A DNA stretch of 64,000 nucleotides, taken from positions 48,781-112,780 of the forward strand of contig NZ_CAMKRR010000004.1 in the NCBI RefSeq assembly GCF_946415235.1, written 5' to 3'. This DNA comes from an uncultured Ruminococcus sp. GTDB taxonomy: Bacteria > Bacillota > Clostridia > Oscillospirales > Ruminococcaceae. Below the pieces are notes generated by a model, which saw only the letters and a program-made list of their open reading frames with translations, was not told where the DNA came from and did no database searches. The position numbers were made by a program, and so were the translations under genes. Shown in pieces: positions 29,012 through 36,943 of this stretch (position 1 is the first letter of the stretch; the number at the start of each line of letters is the position of its first letter).

Positions 29012-29482
29012 ATGGTTATTATCGAAATGGAAAACGGAAAGAAGATCAAGATAGAGCTTTATCCAGATATCGCTCCTATCTCATGCGAGAACTTTGAAAA
29101 GCTTGTAAAACAGGGCTTTTACGACGGTCTCACATTCCACAGAGTTATACCGGGATTTATGATACAGGGCGGCTGCCCCAACGGTACGGGCACAGGCGGT
29201 CCCGGCTGGCATATCAAGGGCGAATTTGCTGCAAACGGCGTAAAGAACGACCTCAAGCACACAAGAGGAGTTCTCTCGATGGCTCGTTCGATGATGCCTG
29301 ATTCCGCAGGCTCTCAGTTCTTCATCATGCATGAGGACGCTCCTCACCTTGACGGCAACTATGCCGCATTCGGCAAAGTAGTCGAGGGTATGGAAGTTGT
29401 TGACGAGATAGCAGAGTGCGCTACAGACTATCAGGACAAGCCCACAACTCCGCAGATAATGAAGAAAGTCACCATTGAGTGA
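29012..29482 (+). CDS. Cyclophilin-type peptidyl-prolyl isomerase
   Basis: FHRVIPGFMIQGGCPNGTGTGGPGW; GVLSMARSMMPDSAGSQFFIM. Confidence 0.95.
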   Translation: MVIIEMENGKKIKIELYPDIAPISCENFEKLVKQGFYDGLTFHRVIPGFMIQGGCPNGTGTGGPGWHIKGEFAANGVKNDLKHTRGVLSMARSMMPDSAGSQFFIMHEDAPHLDGNYAAFGKVVEGMEVVDEIAECATDYQDKPTTPQIMKKVTIE

Positions 29483-29509
29483 TAGGTCATCAGTACACAG
29501 CAATTAGTT

Positions 29510-29540
29510 TGCGGGCTGCCATAGGCAGCCCGCATTTTTG
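29510..29540 (+). terminator. Intrinsic terminator after the cyclophilin gene
   Basis: tgcgggctgcc-ata-ggcagcccgcattttt. Confidence 0.8.
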
Positions 29541-29550
29541 AATATTACAG

Positions 29551-29577
29551 CAAAAGGGGCGGATATAATCCGCCCCC
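29551..29577 (-). terminator. Intrinsic terminator after the dockerin esterase gene
   Basis: Minus strand ggggcggattatatccgccccttttg. Confidence 0.7.
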
Positions 29578-29590
29578 TGCACATTGATGC

Positions 29591-32500
29591 TTACTTAAGA
29601 TATGAAGCAAGTCCGCTTATATTCTGCTTTCTGATCTCTCCGGCAACAAGTCCCGCAACGATATTTGCGCCCTTCTCGCAGAAGTGAGTTCCGTCGGTAG
29701 AATCAGCAACAGCTCCCATAAGATGATAGCTCTTTGCGGTGTCATAGCCTACGGAATTGTAGTGGTTCACCATAAGAGTATTAAGGTCTATACAAGGTAT
29801 GCTATACTTTCTTGCAAGATTGTAGCAAGCCTCGTTGTAATTGGTATAGCTGTTCACAAATCTGCCGTTTGAGTAAGCCTTCATGCCTATTGTCGTTGTT
29901 ACAAGTATGGGAGTCGCCCCCTTGTCCTTTGCAGACTTTATGAACTGCGTCATATACCATTCATAGGAACCCGATGAAGGATTATCTGCATTTCCGCAGG
30001 TCGGTGCATATCTGTCAGCGTTTGAAGCTCCTGCGTCGTTGATAGCGAACTGTATCATTACGAAGTCGCCCTCTTTAAGGCTGTCAGCAATGGTCTGCCA
30101 TCTGCCCTCGTCGTAGAATTTCTTGGAGCTTCTTCCTGCTATGGAGTGATTTGCAACAGTGATATCACTGTTGAAGTAATCCTGCATATAGTAGCCCCAG
30201 CCCTGCTGAGGAGCATATGAAGCACGGTAGCTCTGTACCGTTGAATCTCCTGCGATATAGAGTGTATGCTGACCGCTGCCTGTATTCTGCTGCTCCTGCG
30301 AGGGATCATATATCTCCGCATATGGCTCGTCCGTCAGGATAAGCTCTATATAGTCAAGGTTCGGAGCTCCCTCGGACATTGCAGACTGCATGACTATTGT
30401 ATTGCTTCCTGCCTTGAGCGGAAGAACTATGCCGAACTCATTCCAGTCCGTCCACGAACCCGTACCCGGGAAGGACTGCATCCAGCAGAGATCGAAGTTG
30501 TTGTTCACGAAAAGCTTCATCTTTCGGTCGCTTGTTGAACCGTTTGCGAAGCGGATATGCGTCATGTAATTTCCGTCAGATGGAACATTTACGCTGAATG
30601 TGATATTGCTGTCAGTGTTGTTGCCGAGGTTCACATAGCCCCTGTCGCAGGTATATCCTGAATTTGTAGTCTCAATAATACCGTCGTTCCATGTCTGGTC
30701 TGCCGCGTAATACTTCACGGGAACAGGAGCCGTAGAAGTTGTTGTTGTGGTGGTCGGCTGAGTTGTTTCGGAAGTTGCAGGAACTACCGTTATCGGGCTC
30801 GGAAGCTCGTTAAGTCCAAGGAGATAGGTCTGTATGAACTGAGCGTCCTTTACTGTCATACCATCGCCGTCACCCGTAACGTCGGCATTGCCGATGCCCA
30901 CAGATGTTATAGCGCGGCTGTCAGAGCCGTTTATGCCGTATTTGTTCGGGTTTGCCAGAGCCTGCATGATAAGAACAGAGTCCGAAAGGTCAACTCCGCC
31001 GTCGCAGTTCGAGTCACCGGGAACAAAGGTAATATCAAAGGGAAGAGTTGTTGTTGAAGTCGTTGTAACGGTTGTAGTGGTTGTCGTTGTTGTGGTGGTA
31101 GTCGCCGAAACTGTTATAACTGCATCATCGGCCTCGATCATTTCCCACTTCTGGCAGGCGTGACCGTTTACTTCCCACTGCTGTACATTGGCTCCGATGT
31201 ATTCAGCTGCGCTTCCGACCTCTACCGCAGAGGCATCTCTTGAAGCTCTTGTGAGTATGGTAACAGTGCCGTCGCCGTTGTCCATGAATTTGAAGAACTG
31301 ATCGCTGTAGCCGTTCTTTTCCGCAACTACGATATTCGCACCGTTATCGCGGCTTCCGTTGTCAACATAGAGGCAAAGCTCCGAACCCGCAGGCCTGATG
31401 TAGTAATAGTCACCTGTTGCCTGTACGCACTTCCATGTGATATTGTCCGGAAAGCCTTCACCCTTGTTAATCTGTTCAACATTCATGGTGTCTCCAAGAG
31501 TGTACGTCATATACAAACCGCTGTTGACGTTCCTGAACATATAGCAGACATCTTCCTTTGGATGGAAGGGCTCCTTTGCGCCCGAGGATATCTCCTCAAG
31601 CATTATCTCCGCTATCTTCTGAGCGCCCATTTTGCTCTGGTGCAGGTCATCGGCAGTACCGTCGTTCTTTATGGCATAATAGGAAGCCATTCCGTCATAG
31701 CCGACAGAAAGACCGAAATTCTGCCACCTGTTGAAAAGGTCTACAACCTGTACGCCCTGCTCGCTGCCTATCTTGTCAAGAGAGCCGCCGTACCAGCGTC
31801 CCGACAGCTTTGGATTGCGCTGCAAGTCACCGCGTCTGCCCTGCTGCTTGACGAGAACTACCGTCATGCCCTTGGCCTTTGCCTTCTTTACCATATCGGT
31901 AACTGTATTGTAATACTCCGTTTCGTTGGAGTAATTTGAATCATTGATGCCAATGGAGATTATGTAGTAATCTCCCGATTTGCCGTAGGTCTCAATGGGA
32001 GCGAACTGTCCCGCGTCCACGAAGCCCTTGGCGTACTGTCCGCTCGTAGCCATATTGCGGACATCATAATTGCCGTTTGGAAGCTTTCCGCTGAAAAACT
32101 GTCCCCAGCCATGCTGCGAGGTATCTGCACAGTTATAATAATTCGCAACTGTCGAATCGCCGCATATCCATACCGTAGGCGGCATAGCTCCCGAGTCGTT
32201 GAGCTGAGTTATCTCCACAGCCGCAATAGACTGTTCACGGTTGCTCATACCCTCAACAGCCTGTAAATTGAGCTGTCCGTCGGTAACGGGTATCTTCACG
32301 GTCTCGACTGCGCCTCTGCCTGTGAGGTTCATCATCTGGACCATGCCCTCCAGCTTTATGGTAGTACGTGGAGCATTTCCGATAGTGACCTTTACCTCGT
32401 AAAGTCCCTTCGGCAGGTCAACATTGAATGTATTTCCCGAACCGTAATCCTTGAACTGCACAGCGTCCGCAACTGCTCCGCTGCCTCCTGCGGAAACATT

Positions 32501-32734
32501 TGCAACATTCCATGTCTGTGCGAAGCCATAGCCTCTTCCGCGGTCATAGCCGTCCGAAGCCGATACTCCCGTGAAGCCGTTTGCCGCGCCGCTTCCGCCG
32601 AAATCGAACTTCCAGTCAGCCGAAGCCGCCTTAGCACTTGCTGGTCTTGTGAGGTCGGCAGCGCCAAGTCCCGCAAAGGCGGAGAGAGAAAGCGCCAGCG
32701 ACGTAAGACCGCTCAGCATTTTTCTGAATTTCAT
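29591..32734 (-). CDS. Dockerin-bearing protein with two SGNH/GDSL (rhamnogalacturonan acetylesterase-like) domains, ricin-B-like and CBM35-like modules
   Basis: SGNH-1: ICGDSTVANYY, GINDSN, DDLHQ. SGNH-2: IAGDSTVQSYR, AINDAG, DGTHF. Dockerin: PGDSNCDGGVDLSDSVLIMQAL...DVTGDGDGMTVKDAQFIQTYLLG. Signal peptide and Thr linkers. Confidence 0.88.
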   Translation of the reverse strand: MKFRKMLSGLTSLALSLSAFAGLGAADLTRPASAKAASADWKFDFGGSGAANGFTGVSASDGYDRGRGYGFAQTWNVANVSAGGSGAVADAVQFKDYGSGNTFNVDLPKGLYEVKVTIGNAPRTTIKLEGMVQMMNLTGRGAVETVKIPVTDGQLNLQAVEGMSNREQSIAAVEITQLNDSGAMPPTVWICGDSTVANYYNCADTSQHGWGQFFSGKLPNGNYDVRNMATSGQYAKGFVDAGQFAPIETYGKSGDYYIISIGINDSNYSNETEYYNTVTDMVKKAKAKGMTVVLVKQQGRRGDLQRNPKLSGRWYGGSLDKIGSEQGVQVVDLFNRWQNFGLSVGYDGMASYYAIKNDGTADDLHQSKMGAQKIAEIMLEEISSGAKEPFHPKEDVCYMFRNVNSGLYMTYTLGDTMNVEQINKGEGFPDNITWKCVQATGDYYYIRPAGSELCLYVDNGSRDNGANIVVAEKNGYSDQFFKFMDNGDGTVTILTRASRDASAVEVGSAAEYIGANVQQWEVNGHACQKWEMIEADDAVITVSATTTTTTTTTTTVTTTSTTTLPFDITFVPGDSNCDGGVDLSDSVLIMQALANPNKYGINGSDSRAITSVGIGNADVTGDGDGMTVKDAQFIQTYLLGLNELPSPITVVPATSETTQPTTTTTTSTAPVPVKYYAADQTWNDGIIETTNSGYTCDRGYVNLGNNTDSNITFSVNVPSDGNYMTHIRFANGSTSDRKMKLFVNNNFDLCWMQSFPGTGSWTDWNEFGIVLPLKAGSNTIVMQSAMSEGAPNLDYIELILTDEPYAEIYDPSQEQQNTGSGQHTLYIAGDSTVQSYRASYAPQQGWGYYMQDYFNSDITVANHSIAGRSSKKFYDEGRWQTIADSLKEGDFVMIQFAINDAGASNADRYAPTCGNADNPSSGSYEWYMTQFIKSAKDKGATPILVTTTIGMKAYSNGRFVNSYTNYNEACYNLARKYSIPCIDLNTLMVNHYNSVGYDTAKSYHLMGAVADSTDGTHFCEKGANIVAGLVAGEIRKQNISGLASYLK

Positions 32735-32890
32735 GTAAACTCCTCCAATTCCGTACAAAGTACGCATAATTATCTACAATAATTATAGCATTGTTAATAA
32801 GTCAAGTCAATATTTAGCGTATGCACTTTTGAATTATTTTTACGTATTTTTGTATCATTTTAACAAGAAGATTACTTAAAAATTGACCGC

Positions 32891-32910
32891 CTGTCAGGTG
32901 ACAGTTTTTT
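32891..32910 (+). terminator. Small plus-strand terminator-like hairpin in a divergent intergenic region
   Basis: CTGTC-AGGT-GACAG-TTTTTT. Confidence 0.5.
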
Positions 32911-32940
32911 ATAGTGCATAACAGAACAGTGAAAAAGTTT

Positions 32941-32956
32941 AGTACCAATAAGTACT
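32941..32956. promoter_or_regulatory. Candidate operator copy 1
   Basis: AGTACCAATAAGTACT (AGTAC/GTACT inverted repeat). Confidence 0.5.
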
Positions 32957-32995
32957 CATTCAAACATTCTCTCCTATAAATGTGGTAAAGTCATT

Positions 32996-33011
32996 AGTAC
33001 CAATAGGTTCT
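32996..33011. promoter_or_regulatory. Candidate operator copy 2
   Basis: AGTACCAATAGGTTCT (AGTACC/GGTtCT near-palindrome), 55 bp from copy 1. Confidence 0.5.
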
Positions 33012-33042
33012 AAAAAGCTTACCATTAATAGGAGACAGTATT

Positions 33043-33270
33043 ATGCATTTTCAAAGACTTAAAGATCTCCGTGAAGATATGGACTTGACTCAGGCAAAAA
33101 TCGCCGAGCTCCTGCATACAAGTCAGACGGTATATTCGCGCTACGAACGCGGATTTCAAACCATTCCCGTTGAACATCTCCTGATACTTGCCGATTTTTA
33201 CGGAGTTTCCGTTGATTATATCCTCGGCAGGACTAATGTAAAGGAAGTCAGCAGGAATATAAAGAAATAA
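33043..33270 (+). CDS. XRE-family helix-turn-helix regulator
   Basis: LKDLREDMDLTQAKIAELLHTSQTVYSRYERGFQTIPVEHLLILADFYGVSVDYILGRT. Confidence 0.9.
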   Translation: MHFQRLKDLREDMDLTQAKIAELLHTSQTVYSRYERGFQTIPVEHLLILADFYGVSVDYILGRTNVKEVSRNIKK

Positions 33271-33292
33271 CATTTTATAATGGGGGGATAAT

Positions 33293-33976
33293 ATGAACGG
33301 CAAGAATACTCACGCAGGCCACAGAGAACGCATAAGGAAGCGTTTTCTCGATTCGGGGCAGGACGGACTTTTCGAACACGAGCTGCTTGAACTGCTGCTG
33401 TTCTACGCTCGTCCCGTTGTAAATACCAACGGCATAGCCCATGCACTGACAGATGAATTCGGAAGTCTCGGCAGGGTCATGGCCGCGGACAAGGAGGCTC
33501 TTACTGCCGTAAAAGGCGTAGGCGCAGGCGGAGCAACTTTTCTTAAGCTCATGTACGATCTCGGCACGAACTATCTCAGGAGCTCCCACAACACCGAAAC
33601 TCTTACCACCCGTGAACAGCTCTGCGCCTGCTTTGAAGAGCAGTTCCGCGATACAGCTGCAAAGGTCTGTTCGATACTCTGTCTGAGTTCTCAGGGCGAG
33701 CTGCTCAGAACTGTCAATATCCCTATGTCCGACCTTATAAACCGCAGCATCTCGCCAAAGGAGACAGCCGCACTGATACTGAGGAGCAATTCAGCCGCGG
33801 TATGTATCGGCATAAATCACGGCGACGGATTACCTATCCCCGATAACAGCGACTACGCCGTAACTCACAGCTTCGGAGAGATACTATCCGCTGTCGGAGT
33901 TTCCTTCAGGGACTGTATCATCTTCGGCAGCGGCACCAGCTTTTCCATGCGTGCAAAGGGCACGTTTGCGTTCTGA
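33293..33976 (+). CDS. RadC-family protein A: HhH retained, JAMM motif degenerate
   Basis: HAGHRERIRKRFLDSGQDGLFEHELLELLLFYARP; HhH KGVGAGGA; INHGDGLPIPDNSD at the JAMM position. Confidence 0.8.
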   Translation: MNGKNTHAGHRERIRKRFLDSGQDGLFEHELLELLLFYARPVVNTNGIAHALTDEFGSLGRVMAADKEALTAVKGVGAGGATFLKLMYDLGTNYLRSSHNTETLTTREQLCACFEEQFRDTAAKVCSILCLSSQGELLRTVNIPMSDLINRSISPKETAALILRSNSAAVCIGINHGDGLPIPDNSDYAVTHSFGEILSAVGVSFRDCIIFGSGTSFSMRAKGTFAF

Positions 33977-33979
33977 GCC

Positions 33980-34687
33980 ATGGCAGAAGATACGAAACTC
34001 CGCCGCGAACAGCTGCTGAAAAAATATGAGGAAAAGGGCTTTGACGGACTTACAGAGCATGAGCGGCTCGAACTGCTTTTTACATACAGCCGCTGCACTG
34101 GACCTGCGGCGCTGGCTGCGGAGCTTCTCGGCGAATACGGCAGCATCAACGCCCTTGCAAATGCCGATCCCGCGCTGCTTATGAAGGACGGAAGGATAAA
34201 CGAGAGTACGGCAGTTCTGCTGAGACTTATCCCCTGCGTCAGCCGCTCGCTGTACATGGAGCGCTTTGCGGTAAAGACCATAAAGGACGCAGAGTCCGCA
34301 AAAAAGTACTTTTCCAGTCATTTTATCGGAGCTGTGGGCGAAAAGCTCATAATAACAGCTGTAAGCAGGAAAATGCGGGTCATCAGCTCAAAGGTGCTCG
34401 CCTACGGAACAAACACAAAAGCCGCAGCTTCATACAAGGATATAGCTGATTTTGTAGTAAAAACGGACTGCACGATATTTTTCACGGCTCATAATCATCC
34501 AAACGGTTCTTCCATGCCCTCTGACAGCGATATACTCTTTACAAAAAACGTTATCGCGTCCATGACCATGCTCGGAGCAGTCCTTGCAGACCATATCATC
34601 GTCGGAGCTTCCGACACGACCTCCTTCCGTGAGCTCGGGATACTCCGCGAAATGTCTGATAAAAACGCAGAAGGCTATCACGTATAG
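33980..34687 (+). CDS. radC: RadC-family protein B: JAMM intact, HhH degenerate
   Basis: FFTAHNHPNGSSMPSDSDILFTKNVIASMTMLGAVLADHIIVG; DGRINESTAVLL at the HhH position. Confidence 0.85.
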   Translation: MAEDTKLRREQLLKKYEEKGFDGLTEHERLELLFTYSRCTGPAALAAELLGEYGSINALANADPALLMKDGRINESTAVLLRLIPCVSRSLYMERFAVKTIKDAESAKKYFSSHFIGAVGEKLIITAVSRKMRVISSKVLAYGTNTKAAASYKDIADFVVKTDCTIFFTAHNHPNGSSMPSDSDILFTKNVIASMTMLGAVLADHIIVGASDTTSFRELGILREMSDKNAEGYHV

Positions 34688-34696
34688 CCATAAAAG

Positions 34697-34735
34697 CACA
34701 AAAGCCATAAGGATGCTCCTTATGGCTTTTTGTTA
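34697..34735. terminator. Intrinsic terminator after the radC pair
   Basis: aaaagccataaggatgctccttatggcttttt. Confidence 0.75.
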
Positions 34736-35158
34736 TTATTCTTTTTCCACGCTTTTCGTTCTTGTAAGGCTGTACTCGGTATGTGTGACATTTGACTTTT
34801 CGGGCTCGTCCTTATCGGGCAGCTCGGAATGTATCGTCATATGTATATCACTGAAGCCGTCGATCACCTGCTGGAGCCTGAAAACCGTTTCACGCAGTAT
34901 CTCCAGCTTATTTGACACAAATATGCGTCCTGCGGGAGAATGAGGGTTCGTCTCGAACATGATATACATCAGACTTATAAACTGCTCGGTGGTTTTCGGC
35001 GCATCAAGGACACCGTTTATCATTTTGAACTTCATAGTCACCGAACCGTCCTCGGCAATGAACTCAGCCATTTCCGAATTTGACGCATATCTGCCGAATA
35101 TCTCGATAAATACAGCATTTGTGAACTTAAAAACGAGATAATTCCTGAATTCTTCCAT
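34736..35158 (-). CDS. Hypothetical protein downstream of metK
   Basis: MEEFRNYLVFKFTNAVFIEIFGRYASNSEMAEF...; Met at 35158 avoids overlap with metK. Confidence 0.55.
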   Translation of the reverse strand: MEEFRNYLVFKFTNAVFIEIFGRYASNSEMAEFIAEDGSVTMKFKMINGVLDAPKTTEQFISLMYIMFETNPHSPAGRIFVSNKLEILRETVFRLQQVIDGFSDIHMTIHSELPDKDEPEKSNVTHTEYSLTRTKSVEKE

Positions 35159-35162
35159 ACTT

Positions 35163-36347
35163 TTATGAAAGAGCTGCTCTGAGAGCGTCTGCTCTGTCGG
35201 TCTTTTCCCATGCGACGCCCAGATCCTCACGTCCCATATGACCGTAAGCAGCAAGCTGTCTGTATTGCGGCTTTCTGAGGTCGAGCATTTCGATGATGGC
35301 CGTCGGGCGAAGGTCAAACACCTTTGCAACAGCCTCTGAGAGCTTCTCCTCGTCTACCTTGCCTGTGCCGAAGGTATCAACAAGTATGGAAATAGGCTTT
35401 GCTACGCCGATAGCGTATGAGAGCTGCACCTCGCACTTGTCCGCAAGACCGGCCGCAACAACGTTCTTTGCGATATAACGTGCGGCATAAGCAGCGCTTC
35501 TGTCGACCTTTGTCGGGTCCTTGCCGCTGAATGCTCCGCCGCCGTGGCGTGAATATCCGCCGTAGGTATCAACGATTATCTTACGTCCCGTAAGACCACT
35601 GTCACCCTGAGGGCCGCCAACAACGAAACGTCCTGTCGGGTTGATGAAGAGCTTTGTATTGCTGTCCATGAGCTCCTTCGGTATAACAGCCTTGATAACG
35701 AACTCCTCGATATCCTTGCGTACCTGATCCAGCGAAACATCAGCAGAATGCTGTGAAGAAACAACGACAGCGTCAACTCTTACGGGCTTGCCGTTGTCGT
35801 ACTCAACAGTGACCTGAGACTTTCCGTCGGGACGGAGGTAACGGAGAGTACCGTCCTTGCGTACCTCTGTGAGCTTCATGGAAAGCTTGTGAGCAAGCGA
35901 GATCGGAAGGGGCATGAGCTCGGGAGTCTCATTGCAGGCAAAACCGAACATTATTCCCTGATCTCCCGCACCGTTTGAAAGTCCGTCTGACTCGCTGTTT
36001 TCTTCTCTGTATTCAAAAGCCTCGTTAACACCCATAGCGATATCGGGCGACTGCTCGTCGATAGATGTGAGCACTGCACAGGTATGACCGTCAAAGCCGT
36101 ACTTGGCTCTGTCGTAGCCGATATCAATAACTACCTGACGGGCTATCTTCGGTATGTCTATTTCAGCTGAGGTGGTTATCTCGCCCATACAGAGCACCAT
36201 GCCCGTGGTAACACAGGTCTCGCAGGCAACTCTTCCGAGCTTGTCCTGCTCAAGGATAGCGTCAAGAACAGCGTCAGAGATCTGATCGCAGATCTTGTCG
36301 GGATGTCCCTCAGTAACCGATTCGGATGTAAAAAAGCATTTACTCAT
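35163..36347 (-). CDS. metK: S-adenosylmethionine synthetase
   Basis: [63 protein letters not shown]. Confidence 0.96.
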   Translation of the reverse strand: MSKCFFTSESVTEGHPDKICDQISDAVLDAILEQDKLGRVACETCVTTGMVLCMGEITTSAEIDIPKIARQVVIDIGYDRAKYGFDGHTCAVLTSIDEQSPDIAMGVNEAFEYREENSESDGLSNGAGDQGIMFGFACNETPELMPLPISLAHKLSMKLTEVRKDGTLRYLRPDGKSQVTVEYDNGKPVRVDAVVVSSQHSADVSLDQVRKDIEEFVIKAVIPKELMDSNTKLFINPTGRFVVGGPQGDSGLTGRKIIVDTYGGYSRHGGGAFSGKDPTKVDRSAAYAARYIAKNVVAAGLADKCEVQLSYAIGVAKPISILVDTFGTGKVDEEKLSEAVAKVFDLRPTAIIEMLDLRKPQYRQLAAYGHMGREDLGVAWEKTDRADALRAALS

Positions 36348-36377
36348 TTTAATATGACCTCCTGATAAATAAAAAAA

Positions 36378-36515
36378 CCTCTCAAACTGAGAGGTCATGG
36401 TTACACAACGCCCTCATCTTTCGGATAAAACCGCAGGAATTAGCACCTTCGACGCATTTCGGTCGGGTTGCTGCGGCTTCATCGGTCCTGTTACCTCCGC
36501 CGCTCTTGATAAGGT
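36378..36515 (-). promoter_or_regulatory. SAM-I (S-box) riboswitch with terminator
   Basis: Minus strand CTTATCAAGAGCGGCGGAGGTAACAGGACCGATGAAGCCGCAGCAACC...AAGGTGCTAATTCC...GAAAGATGAG, then CCTCTCAGTTTGAGAGGTTTTTTT. Confidence 0.95.
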
Positions 36516-36524
36516 TATGTGTGT

Positions 36525-36553
36525 ATTATACACCATTGTCGGAAATTTGTCAA
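36525..36553 (-). promoter_or_regulatory. Consensus sigma-A promoter of the riboswitch-metK unit
   Basis: Minus strand TTGACA-AATTTCCGACAATGGTG(17)-TATAAT. Confidence 0.85.
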
Positions 36554-36587
36554 TAGTATATTTCCCATATGCAACACTTTTTTTGAC

Positions 36588-36720
36588 ACAAAACAAATGA
36601 GCCTCCTTTTCAGGAAGCTCATCTGCCATGATATAGGGATTATTGGGGATTTAATAATTTAATGTTGGGGTAAACATTAAACTACCATGAAAATCAGCCT
36701 CGGGATATTCTCCCTCAGCA
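36588..36720 (-). ncRNA. Candidate sRNA with two CCCC-containing hairpin loops
   Basis: Minus strand: extended -10 TGATATAAT upstream; hairpins TTTAATGTT-TACCCC-AACATTAAA and ATTATT-AAATCCCC-AATAAT; terminator-like ATGAGCTTCC-TGAAAA-GGAGGCTCAT-TTGTTTTG; separate metK promoter follows. Confidence 0.55.
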
Positions 36721-36731
36721 TTTATATTATA

Positions 36732-36756
36732 TCACACATTTATGTATTTTGTGTGA
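36732..36756. promoter_or_regulatory. Perfect inverted repeat at the candidate sRNA promoter
   Basis: TCACACA-tttatgtattt-TGTGTGA abutting ATTATA (minus TATAAT). Confidence 0.5.
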
Positions 36757-36943
36757 AAAAGCCGAACGAGCAGTAGAGAAAATATTCAACATATTCGAAG
36801 TCCGATTGTCTATATTTTACAAGTGATATTATTATAATCCACCGGTTTTAAACTTGTAGTATTTTTTTGTAATCGGATTAACGCCAGTTATTTACATTTT
36901 CCGACTTTACAGTACCCTATTTCAGGTTCACAGGAACGCCGAA

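Noticed and set aside
31020-31110. Low-complexity GTTGTTGTGGTGGTAGTC-type tract resembling a repeat array
   Set aside because: On the minus strand it encodes the TTTTTTTTTTVTTTSTT linker of the dockerin protein; no spacer/repeat structure, so not CRISPR.
32941-34687. Defence island or prophage control region around XRE-RadC-RadC
   Set aside because: No nuclease, integrase, transposase or toxin partner nearby; flanked by an esterase gene and metK. Kept only as a regulated RadC pair.
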